15,123 bases of DNA, taken from contig CAMDRK010000025.1 of NCBI GenBank assembly GCA_945906715.1, forward strand, positions 1-15,123. Reading direction: 5' to 3'. The notes beneath the pieces are model-generated. The model was not told the origin of the DNA and did no database searches. It was given only the letters and a program-made list of their open reading frames with translations. The stretch comes from Nitrospira lenta (lineage in GTDB: Bacteria > Nitrospirota > Nitrospiria > Nitrospirales > Nitrospiraceae). Positions 7,423 to 13,630 of this stretch are shown in pieces. How positions within the stretch are numbered: position 1 is the first letter of the stretch; each line of letters begins with the position of its first letter. Made by a program: the position numbers and the translations under genes.

Positions 7423-8211
7423 ATGAACCACCGATCGAGCCACAAGAAGCCTTCAAGTCCGGATGGCGCTTCGAATCACGCCCCTTCAGGAGAAGAGACC
7501 CCCCCTGCCTCAGACTCACGAATTCGGATTCTTCTGGTGGAAGACCATACCCTCGTTCGGGAAGCATTAGCCTCTCTGTTAGCCCTTGATCCACAACTTC
7601 ACGTCATCGGCGAGGCAGGCAACGGCACCGATGCGCTACGCTTGCTCGCCACACTCCTACCGGACATCGTTCTTCTAGATCTGTCTTTGCCCGGAATGCA
7701 TGGAACCGAGATAATCCGCCAGGTAAGACTTTCCCATCCCACTGTCAAGTGTCTGGTTCTCACCGTTCACATGTCCGAGCCAATCGTGCGGGCTTCTCTT
7801 CATTCAGGGGCCGCCGGATATCTCCTCAAAGAGTCGTCATTCGAAGAACTTAGAACAGCCATTCACAGCGTGGCTCAAGGGAAAACCTACCTGAGCCCGA
7901 TGATCACGGACAAAGTGCTCTGTGGATATCTGGGAAATCAATCCAAGCTCTCAAGTGAAGAGGGTCCATGGCAAAGGCTGTCCGATCGTGAATGTGAGGT
8001 TTTGAAATTGGTTGCCGAAGGAGCCACGAGCAAAGAGATCGCTGAGAGTCTCTGCATCAGTGTCAGAACCGTAGAAAAACATCGTGCGAGCCTCATGACC
8101 AAGCTCAACCTGAGGACCACGGCCAGCCTGACAGCCTATGCTATTAAGAATGAGCTCGTCACAAGCGCCGGCGTGCTCAAGCTCGACCTCCTGTCGGAGG
8201 ACAACTCATGA
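7423..8211 (+). CDS. NarL/FixJ-family response regulator
   Basis: Two-component transcription factor, 262 residues. An unusually long polar tail of about 33 residues precedes the receiver domain (about 34-150). The acidic pair is Glu40/Asp41, the phospho-acceptor is Asp86 in IVLLDLSLPGM, and Thr114 and Lys136 complete the active site. A LuxR-type helix-turn-helix occupies about 186-240 (LSDRECEVLKLVAEGATSKE, then SVRTVEKHRASL). All catalytic residues are intact, so it should be phosphorylatable. The stop overlaps the next start as ATGA (8208-8211), showing translational coupling to the cupredoxin-like gene. The histidine kinase two genes on is of the matching HisKA_3 class and is the likely partner. 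There is no in-frame ATG between 7423 and the receiver domain, so this start is the best choice. Confidence 0.95.
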   Translation: MNHRSSHKKPSSPDGASNHAPSGEETPPASDSRIRILLVEDHTLVREALASLLALDPQLHVIGEAGNGTDALRLLATLLPDIVLLDLSLPGMHGTEIIRQVRLSHPTVKCLVLTVHMSEPIVRASLHSGAAGYLLKESSFEELRTAIHSVAQGKTYLSPMITDKVLCGYLGNQSKLSSEEGPWQRLSDRECEVLKLVAEGATSKEIAESLCISVRTVEKHRASLMTKLNLRTTASLTAYAIKNELVTSAGVLKLDLLSEDNS

Positions 8212-8984
8212 ATCTGCCCTGCTCATGGATCGATCATCGATCGAGGAGGTACCCCATGCTGTTGGTTGCTCTGTTCCTCGCACTGATTATTTCAAATGTG
8301 CCTCCAGCCTTGGCACAGACGGAACAGGGGGTGGTGACTGTGCAGGTGCTCTATCATGGCACGATACCACCCCCGACAGGCGTGATCGTCACCCGCAATC
8401 CTGAGATCTGTGGCACACAGGTCCTCCTCCAGTCCCTGACGGTCCATTCTCCCTCAGGTGGACTTAAAGATGCAGTGGTCACAATCGATGGCATCTCTGC
8501 ACCGGAAACAGCACCGGCAGGAATGGCGCCGAATGTTCTTTCCAACTCTCGATGTTCCTTTTCGCCCCATGTGATGTCCCTTCAGACAGGGTCGCCAATC
8601 GAGATCCACAACCAAGATCCGATCATGCACAACACACATATTAATTATGAGATGCGAACCTTCATTAACGTGGCCATGGTGGTAAACGCTCGCCCGGTTG
8701 CCAAGACCGTGGCGAAACCGGGCCTGTATCGAGTGCAATGTGATGTCCATAAATTTATGGGGGGCTACGTACTGGCTTCGACACATCCATATTTTGGTGT
8801 GACTGATGATCATGGGAATACCAGAATCCTGAACGTGCCGGCGGGCCACCATGACATCTCCGTCTGGCATGAACGCCTGGGGCAACTTCAGGCACATGTA
8901 TCGGTTCCCCCAAACGGAGAAGCGACCGCCACATTTGAGTTTCGTGAAGACAAGACCGGTCACGGTCGGCGCATGGACAGGTGA
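8208..8984 (+). CDS. Secreted cupredoxin-like (plastocyanin/MauL-like) protein
   Basis: A 258-residue exported protein. A signal peptide ends near PPALA/QT at residue 36. The middle has a beta-rich domain with Cys68 and Cys116. The putative type 1 copper site is formed by the His of MHNTH (His141 or His144), then Cys178, His181 and Met184 in CDVHKFMGGY. The C-terminus (about 186-246) is a beta-sandwich carboxypeptidase-regulatory-like segment (GYVLASTHPYFGVTDDHGN, then VPAGHHDISVWHERLG). The family is often annotated as plastocyanin or methylamine-utilisation protein. GGAGG lies 7 nt before ATG 8208, which overlaps the response-regulator stop. A second start at 8256 has an even better GAGGAGG and would also give a signal peptide, but without basic residues. 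It lies between response regulator and kinase genes, so a role in copper or redox sensing is inferred. The remnant at 13246-13470 is related to its C-terminus. Confidence 0.8.
   Translation: MNLPCSWIDHRSRRYPMLLVALFLALIISNVPPALAQTEQGVVTVQVLYHGTIPPPTGVIVTRNPEICGTQVLLQSLTVHSPSGGLKDAVVTIDGISAPETAPAGMAPNVLSNSRCSFSPHVMSLQTGSPIEIHNQDPIMHNTHINYEMRTFINVAMVVNARPVAKTVAKPGLYRVQCDVHKFMGGYVLASTHPYFGVTDDHGNTRILNVPAGHHDISVWHERLGQLQAHVSVPPNGEATATFEFREDKTGHGRRMDR
8228..8242 (+). repeat. Perfect inverted repeat before the internal ribosome site
   Basis: GATCGAT-C-ATCGATC has 7-bp arms around one base. It lies directly upstream of GAGGAGG (8243-8249) and the alternative start at 8256. It is inside the N-terminal codons of the longer cupredoxin-like reading frame. 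Confidence 0.5.
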
Positions 8985-8993
8985 GTTGAACCA

Positions 8994-10931
8994 ATGCAGA
9001 CTTTTTCCCTCTCAATCACGGGACGCATGCGACATGCATGGACTCGCAACTATGGCCTTCGGCTTGGGGTGAGCCTCAGTCTCATTCTGTTCCTTGTCAT
9101 GGGAGCAGGAACAGGAGTCCTCATCGCTCAGCAAAGCCATGCGCTCCGACAGGCGGCAGAAGAGAGGGCGCGGGCCGTCGCCCGCACATTCGCCGTCGTT
9201 GGCTCTGCCGCCGTACTCGACAATCTCTATCGCCTCCAGGAATCGTTGCAGCTATACGTGCAAGACGACTCTCTACTCGAAATCGACATCGTGGACAACG
9301 ACAGTCTGGTCGTTGCCGCAAAGCAACCGGGGCGGATCGGAACCGTTCTGAACGATCCTGCATGGCTCGAAGCTCGGAAAACGAAACGCGAAGTCATCCG
9401 TGAAATATCATTGAACGAGGGACAGCCGACGCTCGTCATTATCGAACCATTGTTTGACCGAGATGAACTCACGGCCTGGGTCCGCCTGGTTGTCTCTCTC
9501 GCCCAGATCGAACGCGAGCGAGATCAAACACTCTGGCGACTTCTCGCTGTCACGGTAGCCATCATGCTGGTCGGTCTGTATGCCATCCGGCGAGTGCTTC
9601 TAAAAACGTCCACAGTGCTGCAGGGCGTCGTGGCGACACTGCAATCGGCAGGCGTCCCGCTCGGGTCTGGAGAGTCTTCTCTCGCTCACTCTGTATCTCA
9701 AGACACCCCTCGCGGGGATTTCGAACGGCTCCTCACCGTGGCAACCGGAACAGCCATCGCGATGAGCGCACAGACACGCGCCCTGCAGGATCTCACGCAG
9801 GCTCTTGAAGCCAAGGTCATCGCACGGACAAACGACCTTGAGGAGGCACACGCGCAGGCGATCCGGTCACTGGAAGCGCTGCGCGAGAAGGAAACTCGCC
9901 TCCGCAGCCTCGTGGACAATGCCGCAGACGGGATCCTGGTCACAGATGCCCACTGGATCATTGAATCGGTCAATCCAGCGGCATGTGCCCTCTTCGGCCA
10001 TAGTGTGGCCGAATTGCTCGGCCGGGGGATTCAACCTCTCCTTTTCCGAACACCACGTGACTCCGACCGTCTAAAAAACGGCTATGAGCAGCTGCACCTA
10101 GTGGTCGGCTCCAACGAAGAAGCTGTTGGTCGACGTATGGACGGCACCTCGTTCCCCGTCGAGCTTTCAGTGAGCAAAATGAACATAGCCGGAGCCTCCC
10201 ACTACACAATCATCATCCGTGATGTGACTGAACGACGGCATATGGAAGAAATGAAAGAGCGTAGCGCACAGCGGCTCCACCAGCTCGGAGAAGAACGGGC
10301 TCAGCTGTATTACGATCTGCATGCCAGCCTGCTGCAGTCTCTCTCGGCGGTGAGCATGGGGCTGGAAGCCTCAAAGCTCCTACTTATTCAAGCCCCGGAC
10401 CGTGCCCCAAAACAACTTGATCAGGCACTGTCTCATCTGCATCGGGTCATTCAAGAGACCCGTGACTTTATCTCACGGCTTGAGCCTCGAACGGCATCCC
10501 ACGATAGTCTATTACAATCGCTGCAGCTGCTGGCCCAGCGAAACGACTTTTGGCCCTGCCCCCCCTTCCTGATCGACGTTGACCCCGTGGCCGCAGGCCG
10601 ACTATCCGTGGAGCAAGAAATCCATCTCCTCGCGTTCGCACAGGAAGCGGTCAGTAACGTCGTGCATCATGCACAAGCCGGCTCCGGCACGATTCGATTC
10701 GGGCTAGGGGAGGGAACCGCAAGGCTGGAAATCCAGGATGACGGGATTGGATTTAGGGTCGCCGAGATCGGAAACAACAGCCCTGGGCTCATGAGCATGA
10801 CGACTCATGCCAGAAAACTTCAAGGGCGCTTGACCATCGAATCTGCTCCGGGGAAAGGGACGACAATCCTGGTTACCATTCCTCAACCACAAGAGACACC
10901 GCTCATGGGGGGAACCGCCTATGCGCTCTGA
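8994..10931 (+). CDS. Membrane PAS histidine kinase, HisKA_3 (NarX/DesK) class
   Basis: Sensor kinase of 645 residues. It has a first transmembrane helix (about 24-46), an extracytoplasmic domain (about 47-179) and a second helix (about 180-203). A linker with a coiled coil (about 258-300) leads to a PAS domain (about 302-412, beginning LRSLVDNAADGILVTDAH). The dimerisation domain holds His443 in YYDLHASLLQSLSAV. The HATPase domain (about 545-630) has the N box EAVSNVVHHA, G1 box DDGIGF and the terminal GRLTIESAPGKGTTI. The residue after the phospho-histidine is Ala444, where this class normally has Asp or Glu. It starts 9 bp after the cupredoxin-like stop, with AGGTGAG overlapping that stop, so the three genes look like one operon. 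Partner: the NarL-type regulator at 7423. The signal is unknown; the periplasmic domain could contact the cupredoxin-like protein. Confidence 0.93.
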   Translation: MQTFSLSITGRMRHAWTRNYGLRLGVSLSLILFLVMGAGTGVLIAQQSHALRQAAEERARAVARTFAVVGSAAVLDNLYRLQESLQLYVQDDSLLEIDIVDNDSLVVAAKQPGRIGTVLNDPAWLEARKTKREVIREISLNEGQPTLVIIEPLFDRDELTAWVRLVVSLAQIERERDQTLWRLLAVTVAIMLVGLYAIRRVLLKTSTVLQGVVATLQSAGVPLGSGESSLAHSVSQDTPRGDFERLLTVATGTAIAMSAQTRALQDLTQALEAKVIARTNDLEEAHAQAIRSLEALREKETRLRSLVDNAADGILVTDAHWIIESVNPAACALFGHSVAELLGRGIQPLLFRTPRDSDRLKNGYEQLHLVVGSNEEAVGRRMDGTSFPVELSVSKMNIAGASHYTIIIRDVTERRHMEEMKERSAQRLHQLGEERAQLYYDLHASLLQSLSAVSMGLEASKLLLIQAPDRAPKQLDQALSHLHRVIQETRDFISRLEPRTASHDSLLQSLQLLAQRNDFWPCPPFLIDVDPVAAGRLSVEQEIHLLAFAQEAVSNVVHHAQAGSGTIRFGLGEGTARLEIQDDGIGFRVAEIGNNSPGLMSMTTHARKLQGRLTIESAPGKGTTILVTIPQPQETPLMGGTAYAL

Positions 10932-11008
10932 TCGTTAGAGGACTGATTCGAATTTCTTGAATTGCTTGCCTACTCGCAGCTAGGTGCTAGTCTTCTACGT
11001 AGTCACAC

Positions 11009-11019
11009 GGGGGGGGGGG
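11009..11019 (+). repeat. Homopolymer tract of 11 G
   Basis: An uninterrupted run of 11 G in the 153-bp gap between the kinase and the cytochrome-porin gene, 65 bp before the ATG at 11085. Such tracts slip during replication and can change promoter or leader spacing. No convincing sigma-70 promoter was found in this gap, so the downstream genes may be read from the kinase operon. Confidence 0.9.
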
Positions 11020-11084
11020 AGCCAACCGGAGTTACCTGCTCGCCTGAACAACCGGCACATTGTTTCGAGGTAAGAAGCACGCAC

Positions 11085-12460
11085 ATGTTGCGCCGCATAT
11101 TTATCCTGACCGTGGGGACAGGGATCCTTATCCTGATCGCACTGTCCTGTCTGGTGTTGCCAAACAAGGCTCAGGCGATTCCGGCCTTTGCCAGGAAATA
11201 CGACGTGAACTGCACCGCCTGTCATATGGCGCCGCCGGTCCTCAATACATTTGGTCAACGGTTCTTGGAAAACGGCTATCAGTTGCCTGGAACGGAAGAC
11301 GGTGGGTTCACCGGAAAGAAAAAACTCGGAGATGTCACACTCGACGATGTCGGCAAATACCTGGCCTTCCGCCTCGTCGGCAACGCTGTGCGCAATTGGA
11401 GCTTTCAGCAGCAGAATCCGGCCGGGGCCGATGCCGGTGTGGTTGAAAACAAGACGGAGTTTACGTTCCCGGAGAACTTTGTACTATTTGCCGGGGGTAC
11501 GGTGGCGAAGAATGTCGGGTTTATGGTGGAGCTGGGGCATGATGTCGTGGCGGGAGAAACGGATGTAGAGCGAGGCTTTGTCTCTTTCAACAATCTGGGC
11601 GCTCACAACCTGGCCCATGTCCGTATCGGAAAATTCGATCCGTCGGCCTTCTACTCAGTTGTGACGATTCGTCAGCAACTGAATGATATCGGGGAGAGTA
11701 CATCAAGCGGCTGTACCCCCTATGCGTCCTGTTCGTTAAATCGAGTGGGGTTGGGCCCGGGTGCCTTCGCCACCAAGTTTTACGGATTGTACGATCGCAG
11801 CGGCAGCGCCATTTCGCCGTTCGCGTCGACCCTCTACAATTCAGGCGGTGAGATGGGAATCGATGTCCATGGCCGGCCATTCGGCGATTCATTCTTGTAT
11901 CAGGTGGGGGTGTTAAACGGGGCCAATGAAAACTTTGGCGACACCAACAAAGGCAAGGATGTCTACGCCATGCTGCGGTACGACTATGCCAAATCGGATT
12001 ACTTTGCAGTGAATTTCTCCGGCTTTATCTATCAGGGTAACAGCAACGTGCAAGTCCAGTCCCACCAAGACGTAAATTGGAATCGCTATGGGATCTCCAC
12101 GCGGGCGACCTATAAGATGGTCGATCTCTACGCCGCCTACTCGATTGACCGGATCAATAAGGTCCCGACCGGCGTGATCGGAAACTTCGATGCTACGGCT
12201 ACCGGCGAGACGATCGGGATGGATACCTATGTGACGAACAGCACGCTTCTCTCCCTTCGGTACGACAACATAGACGCCGGTGGAATGATGGATCAACGCA
12301 CGTCGGCATCGTTCATCGGGGCCAAGCCAAACAGTACCTCCGCACCAACGTTGCCATCTTTGCCCGCAATGACTTTAACCTGCGGAAAGCCGATGGAGGC
12401 GAGGCCACCGCGAGGAATCTTCGAAACGCCTTTTCCGCCGGCATCGATATCGTGTTCTAA
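11085..12460 (+). pseudogene. Cyc2-like outer-membrane monoheme cytochrome-porin, frameshifted near the 3' end
   Basis: The intact form would be 456 residues. It has a signal peptide ending near NKAQA/IP (residue 31), then one heme c site CTACH (Cys43, Cys46, His47) in the context IPAFARKYDVNCTACHMAPP and NTFGQRFLENGY. That context is characteristic of Cyc2-like fused cytochrome-porins. The rest is beta-barrel-like, with alternating strands and Gly/Asn turns. At 12321-12330 GCCAA is tandemly repeated. Removing one copy gives GAKQYLRTNVAIFARNDF and a normal ending AGIDIVF with the terminal Phe of outer-membrane barrels, stopping at TAA 12458-12460. As written, the frame runs wrongly to 12494, replacing the last 43 residues. 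An upstream in-frame ATG at 10962 would bury the signal peptide and was rejected. AAGAAG lies 7 nt before ATG 11085. Cyc2 function (outer-membrane electron uptake, for example from Fe(II)) is inferred from family resemblance. Confidence 0.8.
12321..12330 (+). repeat. 5-bp tandem duplication GCCAA causing the frameshift
   Basis: GCCAA occurs twice back to back. Deleting one copy restores an open frame with a barrel-type C-terminus, which strongly suggests a recent duplication or an error in the sequence. Confidence 0.85.
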
Positions 12461-12471
12461 GGAGGCTCCCT

Positions 12472-13245
12472 ATGCGTCGCCATCACCTTGCTAGTGCCGT
12501 GGTCTTAATCCTGATGCTGGGTGCCAGTTCGCCGGCCCACGCTGCCAAGCCGGATGACAATCCGGCCACCCAAGCACAGGGCAAGGTAATCTTTGACCGC
12601 ACCTGTCTCTGGTGTCATGGCGTAACCGGCACGGGGGATGGGCCAGCCGGGCGGTTTCTAGGCCGCTACGCCGCCCCGCGCCCCCGCAATTTCACCACGG
12701 GAAGCTTCAAGTTTCGCAGCACCCCCTCCGGGGACTTGCCTACGGACCAGGACCTCTTTCGGACGGTCACGAAAGGTATTCCCGGCTACATGCCCGGCTT
12801 TGCAAGTCTGACCGAGACTGAACGCTGGCAGGTAATTACCTACGTGAAGAGTTTCTCACCGGCGTTTCTGGTGGAAACGCCCGTCTCTCTCCCACTCACG
12901 GGCACGGCCACACCGCTGGGACCAGAGAGCCTTGACAGGGGACGGGCCTTGTATGAACGCTTCGAATGTCACACCTGTCATGGAGTTGAGGGGTGGGGGG
13001 ACGGCCCGGTTGCCCAAGCCGGGGACTTGCGGGACGTATCCGGGCTCCAAATCCAGGCCACCGACCTCACCCGGCCGTCTTCCTTTAAGAATGGCGCCAC
13101 ACTCCAGGACCTGATACGCACCCTCCTGACAGGGCTCGACGGCACCCCGATGCCCTCTTATGCTTCCCGCCTGACCGGGACAGACCACGATGGCTGGGAC
13201 CTCGCCCACTATATTCGTTCCCTGTCGGCCGAATCCGCTCCCTGA
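12472..13245 (+). CDS. Periplasmic diheme cytochrome c
   Basis: A 257-residue protein with a signal peptide (RRHHLASAVVLILMLG, cleavage near AHA/AK at residue 24). It has two class I cytochrome c domains. Heme 1 is at Cys45-Cys48-His49 (CLWCHG) with likely axial Met107 (GIPGYMPGF). Heme 2 is at Cys166-Cys169-His170 (CHTCHG) with likely axial Met227 (GTPMPSY). Both domains have the GDGP loop after the heme site. The start is fixed by AAGGAGG, which overlaps the TAA of the restored porin frame and lies 6 nt before ATG 12472. Coupling to the cytochrome-porin suggests that it receives electrons from, or passes them to, that protein in the periplasm. The frameshifted upstream frame ends 23 bases inside this gene, so translation of this cytochrome may be affected. 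The redox partner is inferred only from position. Confidence 0.92.
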   Translation: MRRHHLASAVVLILMLGASSPAHAAKPDDNPATQAQGKVIFDRTCLWCHGVTGTGDGPAGRFLGRYAAPRPRNFTTGSFKFRSTPSGDLPTDQDLFRTVTKGIPGYMPGFASLTETERWQVITYVKSFSPAFLVETPVSLPLTGTATPLGPESLDRGRALYERFECHTCHGVEGWGDGPVAQAGDLRDVSGLQIQATDLTRPSSFKNGATLQDLIRTLLTGLDGTPMPSYASRLTGTDHDGWDLAHYIRSLSAESAP

Positions 13246-13470
13246 CCGCACCCTGGTCGTGTCCCCCCCTTCATAGGCAACAAGCAGGGCTACGCCCTGG
13301 CGTTCGACTATCCTTATTACTCGACGCAGACGAGCGGAGAATTTCGGATCGTCGGGAGGCATTCTGGCCGCCACCAGTTCACCCTCTGGCACGAAACGCT
13401 GAGGACTTTGCAGCGCGAGATCCCCGTACCGACAGTGGGTAACGTCTCCCTCACGCTTAAATTCCCCTGA
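13246..13470 (+). pseudogene. Headless remnant of a second cupredoxin-type (MauL-like) gene
   Basis: Immediately after the cytochrome stop, the same frame stays open for 74 codons to TGA 13468-13470. It has no ATG, GTG or TTG start with a ribosome site before the conserved part. Its translation from 13276 (GNKQGYALAFDYPYY, then SGRHQFTLWHETLRTLQ) matches the C-terminus of the protein at 8208-8984 (GYVLASTHPYF, then PAGHHDISVWHERLGQLQ). The order of PYY/PYF, WHE and the terminal alternating strands is the same. The N-terminal part, including the copper-binding Cys and His, is missing. The best reading is the 3' end left after deletion of a paralogue. Readthrough of the cytochrome UGA to give a fusion is possible but unsupported. 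Confidence 0.7.
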
Positions 13471-13535
13471 TACCCGATCCATTCATAGGGGATCAAGCGC
13501 TTCGATAATGTCCTGTGTCCGGCCAGAGGAGACTG

Positions 13536-13601
13536 TCCATCTTGTAGGAACGCGCGGAGGGTTGTTCGCCCTCCGCGCGTCCGTCTTGCAGGATCGTGCG
13601 G
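13536..13601. repeat. 22-bp imperfect direct repeat flanking the hairpin
   Basis: 13536-13557 and 13580-13601 match at 18 of 22 positions (core CTTGTAGGAACGCGCGG against CTTGCAGGATCGTGCGG), 44 bp apart. TGTAGGAA at 13543-13550 is also an exact inverted match to TTCCTACA at 13608-13615. The repeats enclose the hairpin at 13550-13580. Confidence 0.6.
13550..13580. terminator. Strong hairpin between convergent genes, probable bidirectional terminator
   Basis: ACGCGCGGAGGG and CCCTCCGCGCGT form a perfect 12-bp GC-rich stem with a 7-nt loop (TTGTTCG). It lies between the plus-strand cytochrome remnant and the minus-strand multicopper oxidase. Neither side has a clean U tract, so it could also act by blocking RNA decay. 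Confidence 0.6.
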
Positions 13602-13630
13602 CGAATCTTCCTACATCATGCTGCTCATGA

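Noticed and set aside
10962..11084. Upstream in-frame ATG for the cytochrome-porin
   Set aside because: It would add 41 residues including the poly-G codons before a clear signal peptide that begins at 11085.
12856..13482. Minus-strand 208-residue ORF
   Set aside because: Antisense to the diheme cytochrome and the remnant; no domain, and the plus strand has two CXXCH domains.
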